The notes under the pieces are model-generated. The model was not told the DNA's origin and did no database searches. It saw nothing but the letters and a program-made list of their open reading frames with translations. 64,000 nt of DNA from Priestia megaterium NBRC 15308 = ATCC 14581 (GTDB lineage: Bacteria > Bacillota > Bacilli > Bacillales > Bacillaceae_H), in assembly GCF_000832985.1 (NCBI RefSeq), contig NZ_CP009920.1:1240001-1304000 (forward strand), given 5' to 3'. This document shows, piece after piece, positions 27,806-38,172 of this stretch. Position 1 is the stretch's first letter. Every line of letters begins with the position of its first letter. A program made the translations under genes and the position numbers.

Positions 27806-29531
27806 AAATGGTGTGCTTCATCTTATCCGCTAAATCTAAAAGCTCTTTGGCATGTTCCTTCGTTAAGCTTGTAATTTCAGCTCCTGCAATCATTCGACCA
27901 ATTTCTTTTACTTTTTCATCAACAGTTAACGGAAGAACAGACGTCGTTGTACGATCACCTTTTATCTCTTTAGCAATAAAGAGATGAGTATCTGCCATCG
28001 CAGCTACCTGAGGCAGATGAGATATACAGAGAACTTGTGAATCAACAGAAATAGCATGTATTTTTTCACCGATCGATTGAGCTACTCTTCCACTTACGCC
28101 TGTATCAACTTCATCAAAGATAATGGACGTCACGCCTTGATGCTTAGAGAAGATGCTTTTTAACGCCAGCATAATTCTTGACAGTTCTCCTCCTGATGCT
28201 ACTTTTGCAAGAGGCTTTAAAGGTTCACCAGGATTAGTAGAAATATAAAATTCTACGTTGTCAATGCCGTCTTTGGTGAATTTTATTCTTTCTCCATTTA
28301 CTTCAACGTCATTTTTACCTGCATTTACAACAGAGAATTTAATTTGAAATACGGTCTTAGCCATATACAGTTCTTGAAGCTCATGATGGATACTGTCCGT
28401 TAACTCCTGAGCAAGTTTTTTTCGAATAGCTGAAACGTTATTAGCTTCTACTAATAAATCCTGTGCTACACTGTTTAACTCTTCTTTGATCTTGCTCACA
28501 TGCGTATCTCGATTTTCAATACGATCAATTTCATCTTCAATTTGCGCTGCATATTCTAGAATTTCATCTACACTTTGACCGTATTTACGCTTTAAGTGAT
28601 TAATTTCATTTAAACGCGCTTCAATAAAGTCTAAGCGTTTGGGATCAAATTCTAATAAATCAAGCTGCTGACGAATTTTATAAGATGCGTCTTCTAGCTG
28701 ATAGAAGCTCGATGAAATGATCTCAGAAATTTCGGCATAGTTTTTTTCCAGTGACGAAATATCCTCCGTATGGTTCATTGCTACACCGACCCAATCTAAA
28801 CCTTGGTGTTCACCGTGCAGGGCATTGTACGCATCGTTTAGCGACGTATAGATCTTTTCAAAGTTAGAAATCTTCAAACGCTCTTCATTTAGTTCCTCGT
28901 CTTCGTTCAGCTGCAAATTTGCCGCTTTGATTTCATCTAATTGAAATTGAATAAGATCGAGGCGATGTGCCATCTGCTGTTCATTTTCAGTTAATTGATC
29001 AAGCTGCTTTTTTAGCGATGTATACCTAGAAAATACCTCTCGATACTCCGTCAAAGCCTCTTCTACTTTTTCTCCTCCATATTGATCAAGAAGAGTTAAG
29101 TGACGATCTTGATTCATTAAATCTTGGTGCTCGTGCTGTCCATGTATATCAATTAACGTCTGTCCAACTTCACGTAGGATAGCTAACGTTACGAGCTTAC
29201 CGTTGATGCGGCAAATACTTTTCCCATTTGTAGTGATATCTCGGCGAAGCACAATCATTCCATCTTCCACTTCCAAACCGACTTGTTTGGCTTTTTCGTG
29301 ACTCGGATGCTGTTCTTCATCAAATAAGAAAAGTCCTTCAATTTCGGCTCTGTCTGTTCCGTGGCGTACAAACTCCGAAGAGCCTCTTCCACCTACTAAC
29401 AATGAAATGGCATCAATAATAATCGATTTCCCCGCTCCTGTTTCGCCTGTTAATACCGTTAAGCCTTTTTCAAATGAAACAGAAAGTTCATCAATAATCG
29501 CAAAGTTTTTAATGGATAATTCAGCTAACAA
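27804..29531 (-). CDS. recN: DNA repair protein RecN
   Basis: SMC-like ATPase that assembles at double-strand breaks and promotes homologous recombination. Walker A GETGAGKS lies near residue 30-37 in the N-terminal head, a long coiled coil occupies roughly 150-370, and the C-terminal head has the signature KVASGGELSRIMLALK with Walker B SIIFDEVDTGVSGRVAQ. It has 575 residues. The start codon is TTG (MLAELSIKNFAIID), preceded by AAAGGTGA. It lies downstream of ahrC, 16 bp away, in the conserved ahrC-recN order. Confidence 0.95.
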   Translation of the reverse strand: MLAELSIKNFAIIDELSVSFEKGLTVLTGETGAGKSIIIDAISLLVGGRGSSEFVRHGTDRAEIEGLFLFDEEQHPSHEKAKQVGLEVEDGMIVLRRDITTNGKSICRINGKLVTLAILREVGQTLIDIHGQHEHQDLMNQDRHLTLLDQYGGEKVEEALTEYREVFSRYTSLKKQLDQLTENEQQMAHRLDLIQFQLDEIKAANLQLNEDEELNEERLKISNFEKIYTSLNDAYNALHGEHQGLDWVGVAMNHTEDISSLEKNYAEISEIISSSFYQLEDASYKIRQQLDLLEFDPKRLDFIEARLNEINHLKRKYGQSVDEILEYAAQIEDEIDRIENRDTHVSKIKEELNSVAQDLLVEANNVSAIRKKLAQELTDSIHHELQELYMAKTVFQIKFSVVNAGKNDVEVNGERIKFTKDGIDNVEFYISTNPGEPLKPLAKVASGGELSRIMLALKSIFSKHQGVTSIIFDEVDTGVSGRVAQSIGEKIHAISVDSQVLCISHLPQVAAMADTHLFIAKEIKGDRTTTSVLPLTVDEKVKEIGRMIAGAEITSLTKEHAKELLDLADKMKHTI

Positions 29532-29547
29532 CCTGCTTCACTCACCT

Positions 29548-29997
29548 TTATAACATTTCTAAGAATCGGTCTGATATAATTTGCGTATCTTCAGGAGTAC
29601 GGCAAATAATCAAACATGTATCGTCTCCACAAATTGTTCCTAATATTTCATCCCAATCCAAATGATCAATTAATGCGCCAATCGCATTTGCATTTCCCGG
29701 TAATGTTTTCATCACCAACATATGCCCCGCTGAATCAATTTTTACAAATGCGTCCATAAGAGAGCGCTTTAACTTTTGTAAGGGATTAAAACGCTGATCT
29801 GCAGGCAAGCTGTATTTGTATCGACCGTCCATCAAAGGCACTTTGACTAAGTGCAGTTCTTTAATATCACGAGAGATTGTTGCCTGTGTTACATTAAAAC
29901 CTTGGTTTTTTAAAATATCTACCAATTCATCCTGTGTTTCAATATCATTATTCGTGATAATATCACGAATTTTAATATGTCTTTGCCCTTTATTCAT
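29548..29997 (-). CDS. ahrC: Arginine repressor AhrC/ArgR
   Basis: Hexameric arginine-responsive regulator that represses arginine biosynthesis and activates catabolism. The N-terminal winged helix contains [17 protein letters not shown] (residues about 36-52), and the C-terminal hexamerisation and arginine-binding domain includes [15 protein letters not shown], whose paired Asp residues contact arginine. The length of 149 residues is typical. It is likely to control artPQR in this window. It sits between yqxC and recN. Confidence 0.96.
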   Translation of the reverse strand: MNKGQRHIKIRDIITNNDIETQDELVDILKNQGFNVTQATISRDIKELHLVKVPLMDGRYKYSLPADQRFNPLQKLKRSLMDAFVKIDSAGHMLVMKTLPGNANAIGALIDHLDWDEILGTICGDDTCLIICRTPEDTQIISDRFLEML

Positions 29998-30121
29998 GTT
30001 GGCACCTCACATTAATATGTAATCTTCTTTTTGTTTTGTTGTTTATAAGTCTTTCACTAATTAAGTATCATAATGTGTTCAACTTGATTATGCACCTTTT
30101 GTATAAAGAGTCATAATCAAA

Positions 30122-30155
30122 TCGCCAATGCTAAGTCTTTGCTTAACATTGGCCA
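30122..30155 (-). terminator. Possible terminator behind yqxC
   Basis: CCAATGTTAAG and CTTAGCATTGG arms on the minus strand are followed by GCGATTTGATT, a weak T tract. It lies just after the yqxC stop. Confidence 0.6.
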
Positions 30156-30158
30156 TTA

Positions 30159-30986
30159 TTACTTTTTCTCTTTTAACGTCTTATGTGCTTCTTCGACTAC
30201 TTCGCTCACAGTAAGCGGAGCTTGATTTTCACCAAGTTCACGCTCGCCTTTCCAGCGCAAGTGGAGAAGAAATTCGATATTTCCATCTCCTCCCGTTATC
30301 GGTGAATACGACATGTTATATACATCGTATCCTTGACGAAGGGAGAAATCCACCATGCCTTGAAGAACTTCTTCATGCACTTTTGAATCACGCACGATTC
30401 CTTTTTTCCCAACTTGCTCTCTTCCAGCCTCAAACTGTGGCTTAACGAGCGCAACAACATCGCTGTGTGGAACAAGAAGTGTTTTTAACACAGGAAGAAT
30501 GAGTCTTAAGGAAATAAATGATACATCAATAGAAGCGAATTCAGGCAAGCCTCTTGATAAATCAGCTGGCGTCACATAACGGAAATTGGTTCGTTCCATT
30601 ACTTCTACTCGTTCATCTTGACGAAGCTTCCAAGCTAGCTGATTATAGCCTACGTCTAGCGCATAGGACATCTTCGCTCCATTTTGAAGCGCACAATCGG
30701 TAAAGCCTCCAGTAGAAGAACCAATATCAATCATGATTTTATCCGCTACATGGACATTAAATTCTTTAATCGCTTTTTCAAGCTTAAAGCCGCCTCTGCT
30801 GACGTAAGGCATCACTGCACCTTTAATTGTCAGCGGCGTATCGCATTCAATTTTCTCTCCCGGCTTATCCAAACGGACTTCATTCGCATAAACGAGTCCT
30901 GCCATCACTGTACGCTTTGCTTTTTCTCTTGTTTCAATCAAACCTCGTTCTACTAATAATACATCTACTCGTTCTTTTTTTGTCAC
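30159..30986 (-). CDS. yqxC: TlyA-family 2'-O-ribose rRNA methyltransferase (YqxC)
   Basis: Predicted S-adenosylmethionine-dependent methyltransferase with an N-terminal S4 RNA-binding domain (about residues 5-65, [25 protein letters not shown]) and an FtsJ-like catalytic domain with the SAM motif [14 protein letters not shown]. Mycobacterial TlyA methylates 16S and 23S rRNA; the target in Bacillus is not known to me. The GTG start overlaps the dxs stop (GTGA), showing translational coupling. It has 275 residues. An annotation as hemolysin would be misleading for this family. Confidence 0.88.
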   Translation of the reverse strand: MTKKERVDVLLVERGLIETREKAKRTVMAGLVYANEVRLDKPGEKIECDTPLTIKGAVMPYVSRGGFKLEKAIKEFNVHVADKIMIDIGSSTGGFTDCALQNGAKMSYALDVGYNQLAWKLRQDERVEVMERTNFRYVTPADLSRGLPEFASIDVSFISLRLILPVLKTLLVPHSDVVALVKPQFEAGREQVGKKGIVRDSKVHEEVLQGMVDFSLRQGYDVYNMSYSPITGGDGNIEFLLHLRWKGERELGENQAPLTVSEVVEEAHKTLKEKK

Positions 30987-32884
30987 TTGACTTCAAGCCT
31001 CTTTTGTGTTGGTGTTACGAGTTTTTTAACTCGATTTATAATCTCTTCTTTGGTTAAGCCAATTTCTTCTAAAAGTTTTGTTACGCTGCCGTGCTCGATA
31101 AAGCGATCTGGAATCCCCATACGTTCAACGCGCGTATCATAATAGCCGTGCTCTGATGCAAACTCTAACACCGCGCTTCCAAAACCGCCTTGAAGTACCG
31201 CTTCTTCTACCGTAATCACAGGCTTACTAGTTTGGAAAATCTCATGAAGCATTTTTTCATCCAACGGTTTAATAAAACGAGCATTTACCACTTTGACGCT
31301 GATTCCTTGCTTCTCAAGTTCTGCTGCTGCATCCATCGCCATTGAAATCGTTGTACCAAACGTTAAAATGGTTGTATCTGAACCTTCTTTTAATACGTCC
31401 CATGTACCGATCGGAATGTTTTTCAATTCCGAATCTAGTTCAACACCTAATCCGTTTCCTCTAGCATAGCGCATAGCAATCGGACCTTCTTCATAAGTCA
31501 AAGCAGTGTGAACCATGTGCTGGCCTTCATTCTCGTCTTTTGGCATCATAATAACAAGGTTAGGCAAATGACGTAAGAATGCAATATCAAACACGCCTTG
31601 ATGCGTTTCACCATCAGCACCTACTAGCCCAGCGCGATCAATCCCAATAAATACATTTAGCTTCTGACGGCAAATATCATGAACCACTTGATCGTATGCA
31701 CGCTGTAAAAACGTAGAATAAATAGCTAAAAAGGGCTTCATATTTTGAGTTGCAAGACCCGCTGCCATTGTTGTTGCATGCTGCTCTGCAATCCCAACAT
31801 CAAACATGCGATGCGGAAACTCTTTTTGAAATGCTTCGAGTTTTGAACCCACAGGCATTGCTGGCGTTACAGCTACAATGCGATCATCTTCCCTAGCCAT
31901 CTTCAATACCGTATCACTTACTAGTTTACTCCAAGCAATCGGAACATTTTTGTCTTTAATAAAGTCACCGGATTCAATTTTGTAAGGGCCTGTACCATGC
32001 CATGCTCCGCTTTTATCGCTTTCCGCCGGCAAGTAGCCTTTCCCTTTTTTCGTAATAACGTGAATCAGCACCGGACCTTTTGTTTTCTTTGCATATTGTA
32101 ACGTTTCCAATAAATCATCATAGCTATGGCCATCAACTGGGCCTAAATACGTAAAGCCAAGGTCTTCAAAGAACATGCCTGACACGACCATATACTTTAG
32201 ACCATCTTTTACACGTTCTGCCGTTGCCGCAAGCTTACCGCCTACTGCAGGCACTTTTTTCAGCAAGACTTCAAGCTCATCTTTTACCCAGTTGTATTTG
32301 CCTGCCGTGCGCAACCGTCCTAGAATACTGTGTACAGCCCCCACGTTAGGAGCGATAGACATTTCATTGTCATTTAAAATAACGGTCATATCCGTTTGCT
32401 CGTGCCCGATGTGGTTAAGCGCTTCAAGAGCCATACCACCTGTTAAAGCTCCGTCACCAATGATGGGAACAATATGAGCTTTTGTTTTTTGCAAATCTCT
32501 TGCAGCAGCCATTCCCATTGCGGCTGAAAGAGATGTAGAACTATGTCCCGTTTCCCATACATCATGTTCACTTTCGTCACGCTTTGGAAAACCGCATAAT
32601 CCTTTATATTGACGGATTGTATCAAACTCTCCCGCTCGTCCTGTTAAAATTTTATGGACATACGACTGATGCCCCACGTCCCATAAAAATTTATCTTTTG
32701 GGCTGTCGAACACTTTATGGAGTGCAAGCGTTAACTCAACAACCCCCAAATTCGGCCCTATATGACCACCAGTTGCAGAAAGCTTTGTAATTAAAAAACG
32801 ACGAATCTCTTCACTTAGTTCTTCTAATTGTGTTACTGACATTTTCTTTAAAAACTCAGGATTTTTTATCGTTGTAAGATCCAA
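30983..32884 (-). CDS. dxs: 1-deoxy-D-xylulose-5-phosphate synthase
   Basis: First enzyme of the MEP isoprenoid pathway, condensing pyruvate and glyceraldehyde 3-phosphate with thiamine diphosphate. Visible are [13 protein letters not shown], the ThDP motif [18 protein letters not shown] ending [15 protein letters not shown], and the transketolase pyrimidine domain with [10 protein letters not shown] and [18 protein letters not shown]. It has 633 residues. The start is TTG ([14 protein letters not shown]), agreeing with the known N-terminus. Gene order ispA-dxs-yqxC gives co-supply of prenyl precursors. A promoter at 33132-33160 reads into this gene and yqxC. Confidence 0.97.
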   Translation of the reverse strand: MDLTTIKNPEFLKKMSVTQLEELSEEIRRFLITKLSATGGHIGPNLGVVELTLALHKVFDSPKDKFLWDVGHQSYVHKILTGRAGEFDTIRQYKGLCGFPKRDESEHDVWETGHSSTSLSAAMGMAAARDLQKTKAHIVPIIGDGALTGGMALEALNHIGHEQTDMTVILNDNEMSIAPNVGAVHSILGRLRTAGKYNWVKDELEVLLKKVPAVGGKLAATAERVKDGLKYMVVSGMFFEDLGFTYLGPVDGHSYDDLLETLQYAKKTKGPVLIHVITKKGKGYLPAESDKSGAWHGTGPYKIESGDFIKDKNVPIAWSKLVSDTVLKMAREDDRIVAVTPAMPVGSKLEAFQKEFPHRMFDVGIAEQHATTMAAGLATQNMKPFLAIYSTFLQRAYDQVVHDICRQKLNVFIGIDRAGLVGADGETHQGVFDIAFLRHLPNLVIMMPKDENEGQHMVHTALTYEEGPIAMRYARGNGLGVELDSELKNIPIGTWDVLKEGSDTTILTFGTTISMAMDAAAELEKQGISVKVVNARFIKPLDEKMLHEIFQTSKPVITVEEAVLQGGFGSAVLEFASEHGYYDTRVERMGIPDRFIEHGSVTKLLEEIGLTKEEIINRVKKLVTPTQKRLEVK

Positions 32885-32979
32885 GGTGGATCACTCACTT
32901 TCGTACTTGTTATAAAGTTACCTTAATACATTGTCTATTGTTTTATACGTATAGTCAATTTTTAGTATTTCCTTATTAC

Positions 32980-33096
32980 TTACAATACCTTTGATATTCT
33001 ATCAGTAAACCAGTGATATTCAAAGGAAAACAGTGAAAAAATAGCCGCTAACACAAATGTGATAACGGCCACCAAGATATTGTATATGTCTTTCAA
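32980..33096 (-). CDS. Putative 38-residue single-span membrane peptide upstream of dxs
   Basis: A frame of 39 codons from a TTG gives MKDIYNILVAV followed by a hydrophobic helix (about residues 4-24) and a polar end, FEYHWFTDRISKVL. It lies 35-60 bp downstream of a good sigma-A promoter and before dxs. There is no clear Shine-Dalgarno sequence and the start is not ATG, which counts against it. I know of no homologue. It may be a genuine small gene or a chance frame in the leader. Confidence 0.35.
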   Translation of the reverse strand: MKDIYNILVAVITFVLAAIFSLFSFEYHWFTDRISKVL

Positions 33097-33131
33097 ACCT
33101 ATGCACTACGCTTTTATACAGTAGTAAAATC

Positions 33132-33160
33132 ATTATAGCATAGCCCCTATTGGGACTCAA
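33132..33160 (-). promoter_or_regulatory. Sigma-A promoter for dxs-yqxC
   Basis: The minus strand reads TTGAGT, a 17-base spacer and TATAAT. It is located between ispA and dxs, giving the downstream genes a start independent of the long acc-nusB-xse operon. Confidence 0.7.
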
Positions 33161-33204
33161 TCTTATTTTACTGTATCACTCAAAAAACCTGACAGAGATC
33201 GTCA

Positions 33205-34101
33205 TTAACTATCACGTTTTGCTATATATAAACAAATTTCTTCTAGTAATCCGTGCTTAATTTGAGCTTGACGTAACGAGAGAAGTGCTTGTTCAACATG
33301 ATACTGTAACTTTTCTTTGGCCGCTTCCATACCTAACAAAGAAGGATATGTCGTTTTTTCATTTTCTGTATCACTGCCAATTGGCTTTCCTAATTTTTCT
33401 TCAGAGCCTTCCACATCCAAGATATCATCTTGAATTTGAAACGCTAACCCTACATGCTTACTGAATTCTTCTAATAATTCTTGCTGTAGAAGCGTAGCTT
33501 TTGCAAGAATAGCTCCTGCTTTTACACAAAAACCTAGCAGCTTCCCCGTTTTGTGAAGGTGAATATATTCAAGCTCATCTAGCGTGAGCTGCTTTTTTTC
33601 GCCTTCCATATCCGCAACCTGTCCGCTGATCATACCTTCTGTTCCGCTTGCTTTTACCAGTTCTGTAATGAGCTGAAGCTTCATATGTGATGTAATCTCG
33701 GGATGTGCCGCTTCAGAAATGAGCTGAAAACTATTTGTTAAAAGAGCATCTCCAGCTAATATAGCCGTTGCTTCGCCGTACACCTTGTGATTCGTTGGTT
33801 TACCTCTTCTTAAGTCGTCATCATCCATGCTAGGTAAATCATCGTGAATGAGAGAATATGTATGAATCATTTCCACTGCACATGCTGTTTCTAATCCCAT
33901 GCTCTCGTCTTTTCCAAACGCATGTAGCGTTGCAAACAACAGCACTGGGCGAAGTCGCTTTCCTCCTGCCGTAAGCGAGTAAAGCATGGATTCCTTTAAG
34001 TTAACCGGAGCATGTAATGCTTTTACCACTTCAGGCAAGCGTGTTTCTACTCGATCTTTTGTAAAAGAAATATACTCTTTTAAATTCATTTCATTCACCA
34101 T
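33205..34101 (-). CDS. ispA: Farnesyl diphosphate synthase / polyprenyl synthetase
   Basis: Condenses isopentenyl and dimethylallyl/geranyl diphosphate to farnesyl diphosphate for menaquinone and undecaprenyl carriers. Both Asp-rich metal motifs are present: DDLPSMDDDD with RRGKPTNH, and QIQDDILD. GGKRLRPVL is the IPP-binding segment. The chosen ATG (34101) is seven bases after AGGAGG, overlaps the xseB stop by one base (TGATG) and gives 298 residues. A GTG one codon upstream is only four bases from the site. The gene follows xseB, as in B. subtilis (yqiD). Confidence 0.94.
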   Translation of the reverse strand: MVNEMNLKEYISFTKDRVETRLPEVVKALHAPVNLKESMLYSLTAGGKRLRPVLLFATLHAFGKDESMGLETACAVEMIHTYSLIHDDLPSMDDDDLRRGKPTNHKVYGEATAILAGDALLTNSFQLISEAAHPEITSHMKLQLITELVKASGTEGMISGQVADMEGEKKQLTLDELEYIHLHKTGKLLGFCVKAGAILAKATLLQQELLEEFSKHVGLAFQIQDDILDVEGSEEKLGKPIGSDTENEKTTYPSLLGMEAAKEKLQYHVEQALLSLRQAQIKHGLLEEICLYIAKRDS

Positions 34102-34334
34102 CACTCTTCCTCCTGCACCGAGAATGGCTCAAGCGTTCCGTCTTCACGTAAAATAGTTTCCATTTGCTTTTCAATATGCTGAAGACGATCGTGACAGAAT
34201 TTTGAAAGAGTCATTCCTTCTTGGAATTGTTGAATTGCTTCTTCTAATGGCACGTCGCCTTCTTCTAGCTTGTTTACGATGGTTTCTAACTGCTCCATCG
34301 CCTCTTCAAACGTATACTCTTTATTTGTCGCCAT
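34101..34334 (-). CDS. xseB: Exodeoxyribonuclease VII small subunit
   Basis: Small helical subunit that forms the ExoVII complex with XseA and degrades single-stranded DNA. The 77-residue protein shows the family pattern [28 protein letters not shown]-type helices, with the central [12 protein letters not shown]. It lies 3 bp after xseA and overlaps ispA by one base, so xseA-xseB-ispA are translated in series. Confidence 0.95.
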   Translation of the reverse strand: MATNKEYTFEEAMEQLETIVNKLEEGDVPLEEAIQQFQEGMTLSKFCHDRLQHIEKQMETILREDGTLEPFSVQEEE

Positions 34335-34337
34335 TTT

Positions 34338-35678
34338 TCATCGCTCCTCTATTTTCGAAACTTCACACTGCAACTGTCCATCGGTCAAACGAACGTTTAC
34401 CACATCGCCTTTGGATACTTGTTTGGTTGATTTAATTAACTCTTTTTCTTTATCGTATACTAAGCTGTAGCCTCTTTCCATTGTTTTTAATGGACTAAGC
34501 GTATGTAATTTTGACGTTGCCGTTGCAAATAAAAGCTGTTTTTGCTTTAGCAGCTGCTGCATCTCTTTTGTCAGCATTTTCGTCAGCTGCTGTTGACGCT
34601 CCGCCGCTTTCGTTAACTGATGCTCGGGGTGATTGCGCAACAAAGCGGCTGTTAGCTGCTCGTAGTTCGTCCGTTTATGTTCAATGTACCTTCTACCTTC
34701 ACGATAAAAACGCTCCATCAACTGATCTAACTGCTGCTCTTTTTGCTCGACCAACTTTTGAGGATAACGAAAAGCATATGATTTCTGGGATCGTTCAAGC
34801 CTGCGGCTACTAGACTGAAGCATTTCTTTCATTGAACGAAGAAGACGGATGTTTCGCTGAGTCAATCTTTCTGTAATTTCACTGATATGAGGCACAGCTA
34901 ATTCCGCAGCACCTGTTGGAGTAGGAGCGCGAAGATCTGCTACAAAATCTGCAATTGTAAAATCGGTTTCATGTCCAACCGCTGAAATAACAGGAATAGT
35001 AGAAGTGAAAATTGCACGAGCAACGCTTTCTTCGTTAAAAGCCCAAAGCTCTTCAATTGACCCACCACCGCGGCCAACAATTAATACGTCTGCTTCTTTA
35101 CGACGGTTTGCTTCTTCAATTGCCTTAATGATAGACGGTGCCGCATTCACTCCTTGAACAAGAGCGGGCATAACAATAATGTTCGCATTATATCTGCGCT
35201 TTAATGTCGTAATAATATCACGTACGGCTGCTCCAGTTGGAGATGTAATAACACCTATTGTTGTTGGATACTTGGGCAGTTTTCGTTTCCTAGCAGGATC
35301 AAATAAGCCTTCTTTTTCCAGCTTTTTTTTCAGCTGTTCGTAGGCTAAGTATAAATTTCCAACGCCGTCAGGCTGCATTTCTTTTACGTACATTTGATAA
35401 TTTCCGCTTGGTTCATAAACCGAAATTTCAGCTCGAATGAGTACATTCATTCCTTCTTCAGGCTGAAAATTAAGCAGCCGGTTATGCCCAGCAAACATAA
35501 CGGCTGCGATACGAGCATTTTGATCTTTCAAGGTGAAATACATATGTCCCCGACTATGACGTTTAAAGTTGGAAATTTCTCCTTTAATCCATACATCTTG
35601 CATGTGAGGGTCTACATCAAACTTGCGCTTAATGTATCGTGTAAGAGCCGTAACGGTTAGATAACGCACTTCACTCAT
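34338..35678 (-). CDS. xseA: Exodeoxyribonuclease VII large subunit
   Basis: Catalytic subunit of ExoVII. An N-terminal OB-fold (about residues 1-100, [24 protein letters not shown]) binds single-stranded DNA. The catalytic core has [29 protein letters not shown] and [23 protein letters not shown]-type motifs, and a long coiled-coil C-terminal region carries the XseB copies. The length of 446 residues is normal. Only 85 bp separate it from nusB, where B. subtilis has folD. Confidence 0.96.
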   Translation of the reverse strand: MSEVRYLTVTALTRYIKRKFDVDPHMQDVWIKGEISNFKRHSRGHMYFTLKDQNARIAAVMFAGHNRLLNFQPEEGMNVLIRAEISVYEPSGNYQMYVKEMQPDGVGNLYLAYEQLKKKLEKEGLFDPARKRKLPKYPTTIGVITSPTGAAVRDIITTLKRRYNANIIVMPALVQGVNAAPSIIKAIEEANRRKEADVLIVGRGGGSIEELWAFNEESVARAIFTSTIPVISAVGHETDFTIADFVADLRAPTPTGAAELAVPHISEITERLTQRNIRLLRSMKEMLQSSSRRLERSQKSYAFRYPQKLVEQKEQQLDQLMERFYREGRRYIEHKRTNYEQLTAALLRNHPEHQLTKAAERQQQLTKMLTKEMQQLLKQKQLLFATATSKLHTLSPLKTMERGYSLVYDKEKELIKSTKQVSKGDVVNVRLTDGQLQCEVSKIEER

Positions 35679-35762
35679 CGTTTTGCCTCCTTTGCAGTCA
35701 CCCTCTCCCCTTTATATAAAGGAGAGAAGCATTTTGGTCACTTGATTTGGCAAGATGAACCT

Positions 35763-36155
35763 TTATTTAGATAAAGTTGTTAACACTTTAGACAATACGC
35801 CATTGATAAACTTGCTTGATTGATCATCGCCGAACGTTTTCGCTAATTCAATCGCTTCATTTAACGTAACGCTCGTAGGAATTTCTTCTTCATACTTCAT
35901 TTCGTATACGGCAATACGTAGGATAACGCGGTCTACAGTAGCTACACGATCTAACGTCCATTTTTCTAAATGATTGCGTAAAAGTTCATCAATTTCTTGC
36001 TGATGTTCAACCACACCTAGCACGAGACTTTCTAAAAATTGATCAGACTTTTCATTTTGTACAACATTTCCGATTGCCTCCATTGGCTCGGTCTGCCCTA
36101 AATCATGCTGAAATAGTGCTTGTAATGCTTTTTGGCGTGCTGTATGTCTTTTCAT
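35763..36155 (-). CDS. nusB: Transcription antitermination factor NusB
   Basis: Binds boxA RNA with NusE/S10 in rRNA antitermination complexes. The all-helical protein starts [20 protein letters not shown] and ends with [29 protein letters not shown], both diagnostic. The ATG at 36155 is behind AAAGGAG; a TTG ten codons upstream is in frame but lacks a site. This gives 130 residues, the usual size. It is in the conserved accB-accC-yqhY-nusB series, but folD does not follow it. Confidence 0.95.
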   Translation of the reverse strand: MKRHTARQKALQALFQHDLGQTEPMEAIGNVVQNEKSDQFLESLVLGVVEHQQEIDELLRNHLEKWTLDRVATVDRVILRIAVYEMKYEEEIPTSVTLNEAIELAKTFGDDQSSKFINGVLSKVLTTLSK

Positions 36156-36257
36156 TATTTTTGCTCCTTTATTTATCTTCTTCAACTAGTATACCTAGAT
36201 AATAGCATAGTTTATGATACGATACTTCATTGTTCTTAGACGAAGTTTGTAGAACAC

Positions 36258-36294
36258 GAAAAAGACCGTCTTTATGACGAGACAGTCTTTTTCA
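36258..36294 (-). terminator. Terminator between yqhY and nusB
   Basis: AAAAAGACTGTC and GACGGTCTTTTT arms are followed by T residues on the minus strand, about 80 bp behind yqhY. It may attenuate read-through from accBC-yqhY into nusB. Confidence 0.7.
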
Positions 36295-36376
36295 CTTTAC
36301 CATAGCTTGTGCTGAAAAGGAACAAGTAATCATACGTTATTCCATTTTAGCAACAGCCGTTAGGTAAACGTTTGTT

Positions 36377-36778
36377 TTATTCAACTTCTTCAATATCAGT
36401 TTTTTGCGTATCAAACTGAATCCCTACGATATGAATGTTTACTTCATCGAGATCAATAGCTGTCATATTTTTAAGGGCTTGACGAATGTTATCTTGTACT
36501 TGTTGCGCTACGTTTGGAATAGACACTCCAAACTTCATCATACAAAATACGTCTACTTTTATCCCGTTTTCTGTTAAGTCCACTTTTACACCTTTACCGT
36601 GGTTTTTCTTTCCTAGTTTCTCCACAACGCCAGCTGCAAAATTTCCTCTCATTGCAGAAACGCCTTCTACTTCAGAAGCAGCAATACCCGCAATGACTTC
36701 AATAACCTCAGGAGCAATTTCTACTTTGCCAAGAGAATTTGGGTGTTCTTCCATTTCTAATACATGATTTTCATTCAT
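36377..36778 (-). CDS. yqhY: Asp23/Gls24 family protein YqhY
   Basis: DUF322/Asp23 family protein of 133 residues. The sequence GKVEIAPEVIEVIAGIAASEVEGVSAMRG is the typical family start, and VQDNIRQALKNMTAIDLDEVNIHIVGI the typical end. In B. subtilis YqhY is linked to accBC and its loss gives suppressors in acetyl-CoA carboxylase, so a role in controlling ACC activity has been proposed. The ATG at 36778 is eight bases after AGGAGG; a GTG three codons upstream is directly on the site. Confidence 0.9.
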   Translation of the reverse strand: MNENHVLEMEEHPNSLGKVEIAPEVIEVIAGIAASEVEGVSAMRGNFAAGVVEKLGKKNHGKGVKVDLTENGIKVDVFCMMKFGVSIPNVAQQVQDNIRQALKNMTAIDLDEVNIHIVGIQFDTQKTDIEEVE

Positions 36779-36807
36779 GTACAGCACCTCCTATAGTTTA
36801 TATTATA

Positions 36808-38160
36808 CTAAGAATTCATTACGTCATATAGCTCAAGAAACTTCGTGTTGAATTCACCGCTAACAAATTTTTCATGATTTAATAGTTTTTGGTGAAAAGG
36901 AATAGTGGTTGCAACGCCGTCGATAACAAATTCATCTAACGCCCGCTTCATTCGTTCAATAGCTTCCTCACGAGTTGGCGCATGAACAATCAATTTAGCC
37001 ACCATTGAATCATAGTAAGGCGGGATTGCATAGCCCGGGTATGCAGCAGAGTCTACGCGCACTCCGTAGCCACCTGGCGGCAAGTACATTTGAATCGTAC
37101 CTGGTGATGGCATAAAGTTTTTCTCTGGGTTTTCCGCGTTGATTCGGCACTCAATTGCCCATCCGTTAAATGTCACTTCTTCTTGCGTAAACGGTAAAGT
37201 TTCACCATTTGCCACTTTGATTTGTTCTTTAATTAAGTCAACTCCTGTCACCATCTCTGTAACAGGGTGTTCTACTTGGATACGCGTATTCATTTCCATG
37301 AAGTAAAATTTGTTTTCACGGTAATCATAAATGAATTCCACTGTTCCGGCTCCTGTGTAATTAACGGCTTGAGCAGCTTTAACAGCAGCGTCGCCCATTA
37401 ATTCACGCGTTTTTTCGTCTAACGCTGGAGAAGGCGTTTCTTCAATTAACTTTTGAAGACGGCGTTGAATCGAGCAATCACGCTCTCCTAAATGTACAGT
37501 ATTCCCATGAGAATCAGCCAACACTTGGATCTCAACGTGACGGAAATCCTCAATGAACTTTTCAATGTACACACCAGGGTTACCGAAAGCTGTAGCAGCT
37601 TCTTGCTGTGTAATTGTAATACCTTTAATAAGCTCTTGTTCATTTTTCGCAACGCGGATTCCTTTTCCTCCGCCTCCTGCCGTTGCTTTAATAATAACAG
37701 GATAGCCAATATCATTAGCGATTGACATACCGTCTTCCACTGACTCTACAATTCCAGTTGAACCAGGAACAATTGGAACACCCGCTTCACGCATCGTTTC
37801 TCTCGCTACGTCTTTTGTTCCCATTTTGTTAATGGCTTCAGGACTTGGTCCTACAAATGTAACGTTACACTCTCTGCATAGCTCTGCAAAATCAGCGTTT
37901 TCAGCTAAAAAGCCGTATCCAGGGTGAATAGCGTCACAGCCCGTTAGCATCGCAACACTCATAATGTTTGTAAAGTTTAAATAGCTGTCTTTAGATGACG
38001 TTGGTCCAATACAATACGCTTCGTCTGCTAATTGTACATGCAAAGAATCGCGATCAGCTTGAGAATGAACAGCTACTGATTCTACACCTAACTCTTTACA
38101 CGCTCGAATAATTCGAACCGCAATTTCTCCTCGATTCGCAATTAATAGCTTTTTAATCAT
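36808..38160 (-). CDS. accC: Acetyl-CoA carboxylase, biotin carboxylase subunit
   Basis: ATP-dependent carboxylation of the biotin on AccB, first half-reaction of malonyl-CoA synthesis. The N-terminal domain begins [22 protein letters not shown], the ATP-grasp Gly-rich loop is [14 protein letters not shown], and [18 protein letters not shown] holds the catalytic Glu and Arg. The length of 450 residues is standard. It is 12 bp downstream of accB and followed by yqhY. The carboxyltransferase subunits AccA/AccD are elsewhere, as in B. subtilis. Confidence 0.97.
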   Translation of the reverse strand: MIKKLLIANRGEIAVRIIRACKELGVESVAVHSQADRDSLHVQLADEAYCIGPTSSKDSYLNFTNIMSVAMLTGCDAIHPGYGFLAENADFAELCRECNVTFVGPSPEAINKMGTKDVARETMREAGVPIVPGSTGIVESVEDGMSIANDIGYPVIIKATAGGGGKGIRVAKNEQELIKGITITQQEAATAFGNPGVYIEKFIEDFRHVEIQVLADSHGNTVHLGERDCSIQRRLQKLIEETPSPALDEKTRELMGDAAVKAAQAVNYTGAGTVEFIYDYRENKFYFMEMNTRIQVEHPVTEMVTGVDLIKEQIKVANGETLPFTQEEVTFNGWAIECRINAENPEKNFMPSPGTIQMYLPPGGYGVRVDSAAYPGYAIPPYYDSMVAKLIVHAPTREEAIERMKRALDEFVIDGVATTIPFHQKLLNHEKFVSGEFNTKFLELYDVMNS

Positions 38161-38172
38161 ATTTACCGCTCC

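Noticed and set aside
34202-34470. Plus-strand frames opposite xseB/xseA
   Set aside because: Overlap two recognised genes, show no start signal and have a composition explained by the opposite strand.
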